Source: Microbacterium kyungheense (GTDB lineage: Bacteria; Actinomycetota; Actinomycetes; Actinomycetales; Microbacteriaceae). Taken from it: DNA of 64,000 nucleotides. A model generated the notes under the pieces. It had not been told where the DNA came from, searched no databases, and worked only from the letters and a program-made list of their open reading frames with translations. This document shows positions 41,223-48,904 of this stretch, in pieces. The stretch spans positions 558,001 through 622,000 of the forward strand of contig NZ_VFPE01000001.1 of NCBI RefSeq assembly GCF_006783905.1. The letters are read 5' to 3'. Numbering within the stretch: the first letter of the stretch is position 1; each line of letters opens with the position of its first letter. A program made the position numbers and the translations under genes.

Positions 41223-41690
41223 ATGGCCGAGGCATCCGATCACTGGCGCGACGCCGGCATCATCATGGGCTGGAATCCGAGCCTGTGGGACGAATGGCCC
41301 GGCACCTACGCGGGGGTCGTAGAGGACGTCGCGGCCGGCACTCCGTATGTGACGCAGTGGTCGGTGGGCTCCCGCAAAGAGGTGGAACCCGGGACCGACG
41401 CGTGGCTGCTGCGGCAGGGCGGCTCGTACGGGCTCATCGGGCACGGCACGGTGCTGACGCATCCGTATGAGGATGTGCACTTCGCCGATCCCCGGCGCAC
41501 GGCGAGCTTCGTCGACGTCGCGTTCGACGAGCTCGTGGTCGAGACCGACCGGGTGCCGAGGGACGTGCTCGAGGTCGTCGTGCCCGAGGTGGCGTGGCGG
41601 TTCCAGTTCCGCTCGGGCAACCGCATCGGACCCGAACCGAACCGGCGGCTGCGGGAGCTGTGGCGGGACGCCATGGCGGCCCTCGGGTGA
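41223..41690 (+). CDS. EVE/PUA-like domain protein
   Basis: A 155-residue protein. GIIMGWNPSLWDEWPGTYAGVV, WSVGSRKEVEPGTDAWLLRQG and YGLIGHGTVLTHPYED give the succession of strands and aromatic residues seen in EVE-like domains, and especially in the modified-base-reading N-terminal domains of some HNH and McrBC-type nucleases. Here the nuclease part is missing. ATG 41223 gives a sensible start. A reader of modified bases or RNA is one possibility; it is inference. Confidence 0.6.
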   Translation: MAEASDHWRDAGIIMGWNPSLWDEWPGTYAGVVEDVAAGTPYVTQWSVGSRKEVEPGTDAWLLRQGGSYGLIGHGTVLTHPYEDVHFADPRRTASFVDVAFDELVVETDRVPRDVLEVVVPEVAWRFQFRSGNRIGPEPNRRLRELWRDAMAALG

Positions 41691-41702
41691 GGCTGACGGC
41701 GG

Positions 41703-41755
41703 CCCGAGGCGTTTCGTCTCGCTTCGCTCGCTCAACGACCGGCGGCGGCCGGGAC
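41703..41755. repeat. Dispersed intergenic repeat, copy C (partial)
   Basis: CCCGAGG pairs with CCTCGGG at 41681, then GCGTTTCGTCTCG, CGCTCGCTCAACGACC and GGCGGCGGCCGGGA follow. The same blocks occur at 45951 and 47271. It lies after the EVE-like gene and may double as its terminator. Confidence 0.7.
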
Positions 41756-41872
41756 GCGCACGACCGGCGGCGACCCGGGCTGGGTGCCTACGCGCACACG
41801 CCCCGGTTGTCCAGGCCTGATCCGACGGCGCACATCCCTGGCAGGCTGACACCCAGACGAGAAGGAGATGCG

Positions 41873-42766
41873 ATGAAGCAGCGCACGCTGGCAGGACGAC
41901 AGGTTTCGGCGATCGGGCTCGGCGCGATGCCGTTCTCGATGAACAACGACAAGGTGTATCCGTCGCTCGACGACGCGGTGGCCACGGTGCACGCGGCACT
42001 CGATGCCGGAGTCACCCTGATCGACACCGCCGACATCTACGCGCCCGACGGGGAGGAGATGGGGCACAACGAGCGCATCGTCGCCGAGGCGCTGCGCACG
42101 TGGGACGGCGACGCGGCGAGCATCTTCGTCGCGACGAAGGGCGGCATCAAGCAGCTCCCCGACGGCTCCAAGGGGCGCGACGGCTCGGAGGCGTATCTGC
42201 GTTCGGCGGTCGAGAAGTCGCTCGACGCCCTGGGCATCGACCAGATCGAGCTCTACCAGTACCACCGCCCCGACCGCTGGCTGGTCTACGGTGACATCAT
42301 GGCCGGCCTCAAGGCGCTGCAGGACGACGGCCTCGTCCGTGCCATCGGGATCTCGAACGCGAGCGTCGAAGAGATCCAGATCGCCATCGACGTGCTCGGC
42401 GAGGGCAACCTCGCCAGCGTGCAGAACGAGTTCTCGCCGAAGCATCCCGGCAGCATCGACGAACTGCGGTTCTGCGACGCGCACGGCATCGCGTTCCTGC
42501 CGTGGAGCCCCCTCGGCGGCACCGGCGGGGGAGCGCGACGGGTCGGTGACCGGTTCTCGGCGTTCCGCCAGGTCGGCGAGGCGCACGGCGTCAGCCCGCA
42601 GCAGGCGGTGCTCGCGTGGGAGCTGGCGCTGAGCCCGCACGTCATCCCGATCCCGGGTGCTCGGCGTGCGGCATCCATCACCGACTCGGCGCAGGCGGCG
42701 GACCTCGAGCTCACCGCAGACGAGGTGACCCGGCTCACGGAGTCGGTGGGGATCTTCGACGACTGA
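41873..42766 (+). CDS. Aldo/keto reductase
   Basis: A 297-residue NADPH-dependent reductase with the AKR barrel. The tetrad region is visible: Asp in LIDTADIYAPDG near residue 45, Tyr beside it, Lys in FVATKGGIKQ near 85 and His in ELYQYHRPDRW near 125; the cofactor-binding end is IPIPGARRAASITDSAQAADLEL. ATG 41873 follows GAAGGAG. Substrate unknown. Confidence 0.92.
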   Translation: MKQRTLAGRQVSAIGLGAMPFSMNNDKVYPSLDDAVATVHAALDAGVTLIDTADIYAPDGEEMGHNERIVAEALRTWDGDAASIFVATKGGIKQLPDGSKGRDGSEAYLRSAVEKSLDALGIDQIELYQYHRPDRWLVYGDIMAGLKALQDDGLVRAIGISNASVEEIQIAIDVLGEGNLASVQNEFSPKHPGSIDELRFCDAHGIAFLPWSPLGGTGGGARRVGDRFSAFRQVGEAHGVSPQQAVLAWELALSPHVIPIPGARRAASITDSAQAADLELTADEVTRLTESVGIFDD

Positions 42767-42808
42767 CCCGCCACGCGGGAGCGAGCGCACCACGATTCAG
42801 TCGGCTGC

Positions 42809-42836
42809 ATCCAAACGAGCCTGCCGACGGGAAGAA
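42809..42836 (+). promoter_or_regulatory. Weak SigK-like promoter upstream of the sigma gene
   Basis: GCATCC, 16 bases, GGGAAG. The -35 matches the SigK consensus CCATCC, but the -10 is poor (CCGAAT expected). GCATCC is also a common word in this window, so autoregulation is only a possibility. Confidence 0.35.
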
Positions 42837-42865
42837 CTCTTCGACGGAGAAGGGCGAGGACCCAG

Positions 42866-43417
42866 GTGGACGACGAGGACGAGCGCGAGCTGTGCGGCCG
42901 TTTCGCCGCCGGCGACGAGCGTGCCCTCGAACAGCTCTACCGCCGGTGGTCGCCGATCGTGTTCACCCTCGCGCTGCGCGTGCTCGGCGACCGGGCGGAC
43001 GCCGAGGATGCGACGCAGAAGACGTTCGTCTCGGCGTGGACCTCGCGAGCCTCGTACGATCCGGGCAAAGGGCGGATCTCGACGTGGCTCGTGGCGATCG
43101 CCCGACGCCGCATCGCCGACACCCTCGACGCGCGGCGGCGCGTGCGCGAGATGCACGAGAAGCTGCAGCAGTTCGCCGCGACCGACGAACCGATCTCGTC
43201 CGGCGCCGACCTCGGAGACCGGCTGCTGCTCGCCGACGAGATCGACCGGCTCGAACCCGACGCGCAGCGCGTGCTGCGCCTGGCGTTCTACGACGACCTC
43301 ACGCACCAGCAGATCGCCACGCGCCTCGACATGCCGCTCGGTACCGTGAAGAGCCACATCCGCCGAAGTCTCACCCGGCTGCGCGATCGATTGGAGGTGC
43401 CCGATGTCGCATCTTGA
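42866..43417 (+). CDS. sigK: ECF RNA polymerase sigma factor, SigK-like
   Basis: A 183-residue sigma factor with region 2 (LYRRWSPIVFTLALRVLGDRADAEDATQKTF) and region 4 (LRLAFYDDLTHQQIATRLDMPLGTVKSHIRRSL). It starts at GTG 42866 after GAGAAGGGCGAGGA. The next gene is an RskA-type anti-sigma factor overlapping by 14 bases, and then a fasciclin protein, the same order of partners as the mycobacterial SigK/RskA/MPT70-83 system. Activity is expected only when RskA is cleaved or inactivated. Confidence 0.88.
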   Translation: MDDEDERELCGRFAAGDERALEQLYRRWSPIVFTLALRVLGDRADAEDATQKTFVSAWTSRASYDPGKGRISTWLVAIARRRIADTLDARRRVREMHEKLQQFAATDEPISSGADLGDRLLLADEIDRLEPDAQRVLRLAFYDDLTHQQIATRLDMPLGTVKSHIRRSLTRLRDRLEVPDVAS

Positions 43418-44150
43418 CCCCGATCGCCTCGCGCTGATCGCTGTCGGAGAGACGCCGACGGATGCCGAGCACGCGCACCTCCGGACCTGCGACGCCTGCT
43501 CGCTCGAGCTGGCCGAGCTCGAGCACGCTGTCGCCGTCGGCCGCTCCACCGTGACGCTCGGCGAGCTCGAGACGCCGCCCGAACGCGTCTGGAACGGGAT
43601 CCTCGACGAGATCCGGTCGCAGCAGGCCGCGGCCCCCGAGGTCCGTCTCGACAGTCCCACGGCTGTGGAGGCATCGGCGCCGCTCGCCGCGGCTCAGCCG
43701 GGTGCGCCACGCACACAGCGGCGAGGATGGATGCTGTTCGCCCTGGCCGCGAGCATCGCCGCGGTACTGCTGGTCGTGGGGGTCTGGAACATCGTGCGAC
43801 CGTCGCAGCCCGTTGAGATCGCCTCAGCGACGCTGGATGCGTTCCCCGACCACCCGGGGGCTGCCGGGACGGCGAGGGTGACCGAGCTCGCGGACGGGGA
43901 GCGCACGCTCACGGTGAAGCTCGACGACTCCGAAGCCGGCGACGGGTTCCGCGAGGTCTGGCTCATCACCGCGGACGCCTCGGCGCTCGTGAGCCTCGGC
44001 GAACTCGACGGCAGGAAGGGCACGTTCGCCGTGCCCGACGACATCGACCTGCGCGACTACGTGCTGGTCGACATCTCGCAGGAGCCGCTCGACGGCGATC
44101 CCGGCCACTCCGGCGACTCGATCGTGCGCGGGGAGCTCTCGTTCGGCTGA
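43404..44150 (+). CDS. rskA: Anti-sigma-K factor, RskA-like
   Basis: A 248-residue single-pass membrane protein. The N-terminal anti-sigma domain has HAHLRTCDACSLELAELE near residue 25 (H-x3-C-x2-C zinc type), the membrane helix is WMLFALAASIAAVLLVVGVW near 109, and the outer RskA domain has ARVTELADGERTLTVKLDD and DGFREVWLITADAS. It overlaps the sigma gene by 14 bases, so the two are made together and the sigma factor is held at the membrane. Confidence 0.9.
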   Translation: MSHLDPDRLALIAVGETPTDAEHAHLRTCDACSLELAELEHAVAVGRSTVTLGELETPPERVWNGILDEIRSQQAAAPEVRLDSPTAVEASAPLAAAQPGAPRTQRRGWMLFALAASIAAVLLVVGVWNIVRPSQPVEIASATLDAFPDHPGAAGTARVTELADGERTLTVKLDDSEAGDGFREVWLITADASALVSLGELDGRKGTFAVPDDIDLRDYVLVDISQEPLDGDPGHSGDSIVRGELSFG

Positions 44151-44168
44151 CGGGACTTTCTCGCCGCT

Positions 44169-44196
44169 GCATCCGATCGCGGAGCCTCGGGCGAAT
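44169..44196 (+). promoter_or_regulatory. SigK-type promoter of the fasciclin gene
   Basis: GCATCC (44169-44174), 16 bases, GCGAAT (44191-44196). This closely fits the mycobacterial SigK consensus CCATCC-N16/17-CCGAAT, one mismatch in each box, 60 bases before the fasciclin start. Confidence 0.65.
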
Positions 44197-44255
44197 ACCT
44201 CTGTGACACCTCCGTCCGGAAGGTGCCGGGTATCGCATCGAAGGAGATCGGAATC

Positions 44256-44864
44256 ATGAAGAAGTCTCGTCTGGCCGTCGCGGCGGTCGCCGCCCTGGCC
44301 CTCGTGTTCGCCGCCACACCCGCGCAGGCCCTCGGCGGTGCGCAGGCGCACGGCGGCAGCGCACCCGCGGGGACGATCGTGGACGTCGCCGTCGCGGCCT
44401 CCGGCGGAGGCACGCCTGACAGCAACCCGTGGGACTACGACATCCTCGTGCAGGCGGTGCTCGCCACCGGGCTGAACGGCGCGCTCGCCGACACGAGCCA
44501 GACGTACACCGTCTTCGCGCCGAACGACCGCGCGTTCCTGCGGCTCGTGACCGACCTCACGGGAACCGCTCCCGCCAGCGAGGCCGACGCGCTGGCGGCG
44601 ATCACGTCGACGTTCACGGCCGCGCAGATCTCGAACATCCTGCTGTACCACGTGGTCGCAGGCCAGAAGCTCGGCCCGATCAAGGTCCTCACGTCGCGTT
44701 CGCTGACCATGGCCAACGGCGGCACGGTTCAACCGCGCGGCATTACCCTGCGTGACGAGACGCCCGCGCTCAGCGATCCGCGGCTCGTGCTCTGGGCGAT
44801 CAACATCCAGGCCACCAACGGCGTCATCCACACCATCGACCGGGTCCTCGTCCCGGCTTCCTGA
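44256..44864 (+). CDS. Secreted fasciclin-domain protein (MPT70/MPT83-like)
   Basis: A 202-residue secreted protein. The signal peptide (MKKSRLAVAAVAALALVFAA, cleavage near AQA) precedes one fasciclin (FAS1) domain: YDILVQAVLATGLNGALAD near 64, YTVFAPNDRAFLRLVTDLTG near 86 (FAS1 H1 box), ILLYHVVAGQKLG near 128 and ATNGVIHTIDRVLVP at the end (H2 box). ATG 44256 has AAGGAG upstream. It is the likely SigK target. Confidence 0.93.
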   Translation: MKKSRLAVAAVAALALVFAATPAQALGGAQAHGGSAPAGTIVDVAVAASGGGTPDSNPWDYDILVQAVLATGLNGALADTSQTYTVFAPNDRAFLRLVTDLTGTAPASEADALAAITSTFTAAQISNILLYHVVAGQKLGPIKVLTSRSLTMANGGTVQPRGITLRDETPALSDPRLVLWAINIQATNGVIHTIDRVLVPAS

Positions 44865-44875
44865 CCCCACCGGCG

Positions 44876-44913
44876 GACGGTGCCGGTTCTCGCGCGTGGG
44901 AACCGGCGCCGTC
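44876..44913 (+). terminator. Hairpin after the fasciclin gene
   Basis: Arms GACGGTGCCGGTTC and GAACCGGCGCCGTC (one G-U pair) with a 10-base loop, 11 bases after the fasciclin stop; followed by TCG rather than a T-run. Confidence 0.65.
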
Positions 44914-44987
44914 TCGTCGGTCAGACCGCGGAGTTCGGTGTCGCGCCTCCCGGGCATACTGGGACGACCCGAATTCCAGGAGGTGCG

Positions 44988-45941
44988 ATGCCGCTGACCG
45001 CGCAACAACTCGACCGTTCCGCGGGGTCGGTCATCGGCATGGCGGTCGGCGACGCACTCGGGTCGCAGTACGAGTTCGGGCCGCAGCATCCTGACGATTT
45101 CGTTCCACAGTTCGGGGTCGGCTACTTCGGTCACGACGTCGGCGAGTGGACCGACGACACCTCGATGGCCATGCCCATCCTCGATGCGCTCGCGCGCGGC
45201 GACTCGCTCGGCGACCCGGCCGTACTCGGCACGATCGCAGGGGAGTGGGATGCCTGGGCCCAGACCTCGCGCGACGTCGGAGCCCAGACGCGCGCAGTGC
45301 TGGGCGCGATGCGCGGGGTGTTCACGGAGGAAGCGGCGCGGGCGGCATCCGAGTCCCACCATCGGAGCACCGGCCGCAGCGGCGGCAACGGATCGCTCAT
45401 GCGCACCGGGCCCGTCGCGCTCGGCTATCTCGCCGACGGACGCGAGCACGCGCTCGCCGATGCCGCCGGGCGCATCGCGCAGCTGACCCACTGGGAGCAG
45501 GACAACGTCGACGCCGTCGTCATCTGGACGCTGATGATCCGGCACGCGGTGCGCACCGGGCAGCTCGATCTGCGGGTGTTCCGCGGCGAGTTCGGCGACG
45601 CCACACCCCGGTTCGCGCGGTGGGCGGCGATCGTCGACGAGGCCGCCACCCGACACCCGCGCGACTACCAGGAGCAGAACGGGTGGGTCGTGCGCGCCCT
45701 GCAGGCGGCGCTCGCCGCGGTCGCCGGCGCCACCGACTTTCGCGACGCCATGTACCGCGCGATCCGCGGCGGCGGTGACACCGACACCGTCGCGGCCATC
45801 GCCGGTTCTCTCGCCGGTGCGCTGTTCGGCGCGTCGGGGATCCCGGACGACTGGCGTCTGCGCATCCACGGCTGGCCCGGCTACACCGCCGACGACCTGG
45901 AACGGCGCGCCGTGGCGGCGGTGGGCGCGGCGAACGGCTGA
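44988..45941 (+). CDS. ADP-ribosylglycohydrolase (ARH/DraG family)
   Basis: A 317-residue helical enzyme that removes ADP-ribose from proteins or related molecules using two Mg ions. Seen are GMAVGDALGSQYEFGP near residue 19, the metal motif WTDDTSMAM near 56, and the second metal motif GGGDTDTVAAIAGSLAGALFG near 263. ATG 44988 follows CAGGAGGTG. No signal peptide. The partner ADP-ribosyltransferase is not in the window. Confidence 0.92.
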   Translation: MPLTAQQLDRSAGSVIGMAVGDALGSQYEFGPQHPDDFVPQFGVGYFGHDVGEWTDDTSMAMPILDALARGDSLGDPAVLGTIAGEWDAWAQTSRDVGAQTRAVLGAMRGVFTEEAARAASESHHRSTGRSGGNGSLMRTGPVALGYLADGREHALADAAGRIAQLTHWEQDNVDAVVIWTLMIRHAVRTGQLDLRVFRGEFGDATPRFARWAAIVDEAATRHPRDYQEQNGWVVRALQAALAAVAGATDFRDAMYRAIRGGGDTDTVAAIAGSLAGALFGASGIPDDWRLRIHGWPGYTADDLERRAVAAVGAANG

Positions 45942-45950
45942 GTGCCTGTC

Positions 45951-46054
45951 GCCCGGGCCGACCGTCGGCCCGGGCGTTTCGTCTCGCGAGTCGGTCGCTG
46001 AGCGAGGGAGCGCAGCGACCGAGACGAAGCGTCCTCGCTCGCTCAACGACCGAG
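45951..46054. repeat. Dispersed intergenic repeat, copy A, with terminator hairpin
   Basis: A hairpin GCCCGGGCCGA/TCGGCCCGGGC (45951-45975) runs into TTCGTCTC (45978) ... GGTCGCTG (45993) ... CAGCGACC (46013) GAGACGAA (46021), a second nested stem, then CCTCGCTCGCTCAACGACC. It lies between convergent genes. Confidence 0.8.
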
Positions 46055-46069
46055 TGCCGGGGAGAGGGG

Positions 46070-46750
46070 TTACTCCCACACCTCCACCTGACCGACGTCG
46101 TAGAGCTCGATCTCAGCGACGCCCTCGTACAGCGTGACAGGCCCCGTCGCGCAGAGGGTCGTTCCCGGCGACAGCGGCTCGATGCCGCCGACGTCCCACA
46201 GCACGATGGTGAACCGGCCGGCGTCGGGGTAGCCACGACCGAGGTTGAGGAACACGTCGTCCTGATCGGTCCCGGAGTTGACCAGCGGACCGCACACGTA
46301 CTGCGTCGAGCCGGTGTGGTTCACCGCCTGGTCCCACGGGATGCTGCCCGGCTGGGCCGCGGTCGCACCGCCGGCTGGCGCCGCGGCGTCGCTGCACAGC
46401 TGGTCCTGGCGCAGCAGCTCGATGGCCTCGGGGCGGATGCGCTGGTCCCATTCGGCACACGATTCCAGGCGGAACTCCGCAGGAGTGGCTCGCGCAGACA
46501 GGTAGCCGGCGACGATGTCGTATGCGTCGCCGCAGTTGTCGCTGAGGTACTGGAGCTCATCGTTGATCTCGCCCGCGGTGTCGCCGGTGCGCTCGCGCTG
46601 CACGACGGATGCGGCGACGTCGTCGCAGCTCACCTCGGGCTGAGTGGCTCGGTCGCCGTACCCGTAACCAGAGCCCCGAGTGCAGCCGGTGAGCGCGAGG
46701 ACCACGAGTACGGCGGCCGCGACCGCCGCTCCGACGCGGAGCCGCCGCAT
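46070..46750 (-). CDS. Putative lipoprotein (226 residues)
   Basis: The signal peptide MRRLRVGAAVAAAVLVVLAL ends in the lipobox LTGC with Cys23. The outside part has several cysteines (SCDDVAASVV, LSDNCGDAYDIVAGYLSAR, ESCAEWDQRI, LCSDAAAP, YVCGPLVNSG) and an end with beta strands. ATG 46750 has GGTGAG upstream; ATG 46768 is possible and would overlap the previous gene. Family not recognised. Confidence 0.75.
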   Translation of the reverse strand: MRRLRVGAAVAAAVLVVLALTGCTRGSGYGYGDRATQPEVSCDDVAASVVQRERTGDTAGEINDELQYLSDNCGDAYDIVAGYLSARATPAEFRLESCAEWDQRIRPEAIELLRQDQLCSDAAAPAGGATAAQPGSIPWDQAVNHTGSTQYVCGPLVNSGTDQDDVFLNLGRGYPDAGRFTIVLWDVGGIEPLSPGTTLCATGPVTLYEGVAEIELYDVGQVEVWE

Positions 46751-46757
46751 CCCGAAC

Positions 46758-47129
46758 TCACCCCGCATAGTCGCACGCGATCGCGTCGTACGAGTGCATC
46801 GCCGGGTCGTCTGTCACGTGGAAGTGCGAATCGCCCTTGCTCCGCACGATGAGAGACGCGAGATCCACCGACGTGATCGTCTGGCCCGCCGAGAGCGAGA
46901 CGACCTCGCCGCCGTCCACGACGGCATCCGCGTACATGCGGTTTCCGGCGTCATCGGTGAGCGCGGAGTACTTTCCGTCCGCGTTCACGAACACGGCGGT
47001 GCAGCTGTACGGCCCGTCCTTCAGCGCGGCGAGCGACGACTGACTGTTCCACCACCAGATGCCCCCGACGGCGAGGGCGGCGATGACCGCGTACGGCTTC
47101 CACGTGCGCCACACGGACGACTCACTCAT
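46758..47129 (-). CDS. Hypothetical single-pass membrane protein (123 residues)
   Basis: Starts MSESSVWRTWKPY after GGGAGA. One helix (AVIAALAVGGIWWWNS, near residue 14) is followed by an outside domain with two cysteines (YSCTAVFVNADG; DAIACDYAG) and DDAGNRMYADAVVDGG. It is just upstream of the lipoprotein on the same strand, so the two are probably co-expressed. Function unknown. Confidence 0.75.
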   Translation of the reverse strand: MSESSVWRTWKPYAVIAALAVGGIWWWNSQSSLAALKDGPYSCTAVFVNADGKYSALTDDAGNRMYADAVVDGGEVVSLSAGQTITSVDLASLIVRSKGDSHFHVTDDPAMHSYDAIACDYAG

Positions 47130-47270
47130 TGATCTCCCCAGATGATTCCGTGCTCGCTCCCGCATCGCGCGCGGAGGGTGCGTCCCGTGCCTGCTCCCAC
47201 AGCAGACGCTTCACGATATCCGAACCGCCGCGGGGGCGATTCGCGTGGCGGAGAGTGGATGCCGGCGGCC

Positions 47271-47406
47271 GGGGCCGACCGTCGGCCGGTGCGTTCCGTC
47301 TCCCGAGTCGGTCACTGAGCGAGGGAGCGCAGCGACCGAGACGAAGCGTCCTCGCTCGCTCAACGGTCGACGGCGGCCGGGATCGACGACCTCGCTCAAC
47401 GGGCGG
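47271..47406. repeat. Dispersed intergenic repeat, copy B
   Basis: GGCCGACCGTCGGCC (47273-47287), then GCGTTCCGTCTC, GGTCACTGAGCGAGGGAGCG, CAGCGACCGAGACGAAGC and CGCTCGCTCAACGGTCG, with a second CTCGCTCAACG near 47392. Highly similar to copy A. It sits between two - strand genes. Confidence 0.8.
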
Positions 47407-48154
47407 GGGTCGCGTCGAGAGCCGCCTCGGCGGCGCGGCGACCCTCGGCGATGAGCCGCGGAACATCGCGCATCGTCCACTGCGCCATGCGCTCCATCTC
47501 GGGCTGGATCAGCACGACGCTCGGGTCGGCCAGCAGCGCCGAGATCTTCGTGGTCGTGCGCATCATCCGCACGTTCTCCCACTTGGCGTGCAGGTGCACG
47601 ACGATGACGCGCTCGGCGCCGAGTTCGCGCGCCGCGGCATGCGGGACGTTGTCGACCATCCCGCCGTCGGCGAGCACGCGGCCACCGAGACGCACGGGCG
47701 GAAGGATGCCGGGCACCGCGATGCTCGCCCGCAGGGCCGCGCTCAGCGGACCCTTGTCGATCGTCACGGCCTGGCGTGTGCGCAGGTCGGTCGCGACGGC
47801 GCCGAAGTGGCGGGGCAGATCCTCGATGCGCGGGTCTTCACCCAGCAGCCGGTGGATCGAGTCGGTCACCACGTTCGTGTCGAGCAGCCCCCAGCGCGGC
47901 TTCCAGCTCCAGGCGCCGATCCGCGTCCATCGGAACCGCCGTGCCAACTGCTCGATCGCCTCGCCGTCGAGTCCCGCCGCGTACGCGCTGCCGACGAGCG
48001 CCCCCGAGCTCGTGCCCGTCACGATGCCGGGCCGGATGCCGCGCTCTTCGAGCACCTGCAGCACTCCCACGTGCGCGGCCCCGAACGCCCCGCCGCCGCT
48101 CAGCGTGAGCCCCAGGCCCGGGTCGTCGCCCGGCAGCGCGTTCTCACGTGGCAT
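47396..48154 (-). CDS. Patatin-like phospholipase
   Basis: A 252-residue Ser-Asp dyad lipase. The oxyanion loop is LSGGGAFGAAHVGVL near residue 19, the nucleophile GTSSG near 47 and the catalytic Asp in LADGGMVDNVP near 161. No signal peptide. ATG 48154 is the natural start. It probably hydrolyses phospholipid or glycerolipid acyl esters in the cell. Confidence 0.92.
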   Translation of the reverse strand: MPRENALPGDDPGLGLTLSGGGAFGAAHVGVLQVLEERGIRPGIVTGTSSGALVGSAYAAGLDGEAIEQLARRFRWTRIGAWSWKPRWGLLDTNVVTDSIHRLLGEDPRIEDLPRHFGAVATDLRTRQAVTIDKGPLSAALRASIAVPGILPPVRLGGRVLADGGMVDNVPHAAARELGAERVIVVHLHAKWENVRMMRTTTKISALLADPSVVLIQPEMERMAQWTMRDVPRLIAEGRRAAEAALDATPAR

Positions 48155-48195
48155 GCCGCGAAAGTATCACCTGGGGTCGCGCGGCCCGCGGCCTT

Positions 48196-48296
48196 CAGGT
48201 GGCGCGACACGCCGCATCCCGCGCGGGTAACCCTAAGACGGCGCCACCCGAGCTTGCGACGGTCGAGGTTCACGTGGCGCGACACGCGGCATCCCG
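48196..48296. repeat. Paired direct repeat upstream of the patatin gene
   Basis: CAGGTGGCGCGACACGCCGC (48196) and CACGTGGCGCGACACGCGGC (48271) are 75 bases apart, both followed by ATCCCG. A third, shorter, inverted match GTGTCACCTG is at 48317-48326. The stretch 48155-48453 holds no gene. Confidence 0.6.
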
Positions 48297-48412
48297 GCCG
48301 GGGAGCCAGCGTTTCGTGTCACCTGAACGGATCGGAGTGGATGCCGCGACTGGGGCCCGGCATCCACGTGGGCACCGCCACCGGGGCGTCGTAGGAGGGT
48401 GGGCCAGCAACG

Positions 48413-48441
48413 CGAAAGGGCCGCATCGGGCGGCCCTTTCG
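48413..48441 (-). terminator. Hairpin after the MarR gene
   Basis: CGAAAGGGCCGC and GCGGCCCTTTCG with a five-base loop, 13 bases beyond the MarR stop at 48454. Confidence 0.75.
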
Positions 48442-48453
48442 GCATCCACTTCT

Positions 48454-48903
48454 CTACGCGGCGGAGATCTCGGAAAGGATCTCGGCGAACAGCCGCAGAT
48501 CCTCCGGCGACCGGGTCGAGAGAGCGCCTCGCAAGCGCGACTTGTTGCTCTCTCGCACGGCCATGGCCTTCTCGAGTCCGGCCGCGGTCGGCACGAGCAC
48601 GCGGGCCCGGCCGTCCGTGGCATCCGGAAGGCTCTCGACGAGCCCGAACTCCTCGAGCATGCGCACCTGACGGCTGACCGCGCTCTTGTCCATCTCGAAC
48701 AGTTCGGCCAGCACATGGGCGTTCGTCTCGCCGAGACGCACGATCGTGCCGAAGAGCTTGTAGCCGGCGGGCTGCAGTTCGGGGTGGACCTGCTCGGCCG
48801 CCTCCTTCCAGACGGCACGCGACCGGTTGAAGAGGACGGACAGCTGCTGTTCCACGTCGAGGATCGCTTCGTCGACGGCGGAGTCCGGGCTCATGACGGC
48901 CAT
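48454..48903 (-). CDS. MarR-family transcriptional regulator
   Basis: A 149-residue regulator with winged helix NAHVLAELFEMDKSAVSRQVRMLEEFGLVESL near residue 62. ATG 48903 lies one base after the exporter stop; ATG 48894 is also possible. It is the second gene of an operon with the exporter whose promoter carries two 18-base palindromes, so it should repress its own operon and release it when a drug binds. Confidence 0.9.
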   Translation of the reverse strand: MAVMSPDSAVDEAILDVEQQLSVLFNRSRAVWKEAAEQVHPELQPAGYKLFGTIVRLGETNAHVLAELFEMDKSAVSRQVRMLEEFGLVESLPDATDGRARVLVPTAAGLEKAMAVRESNKSRLRGALSTRSPEDLRLFAEILSEISAA

Positions 48904-48904
48904 G

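Noticed and set aside
44880..44987. Upstream extension of the ADP-ribosylglycohydrolase to ATG/GTG 44880
   Set aside because: The extension would pass through the hairpin at 44876-44913, and the ATG at 44988 has a strong AGGAGG.
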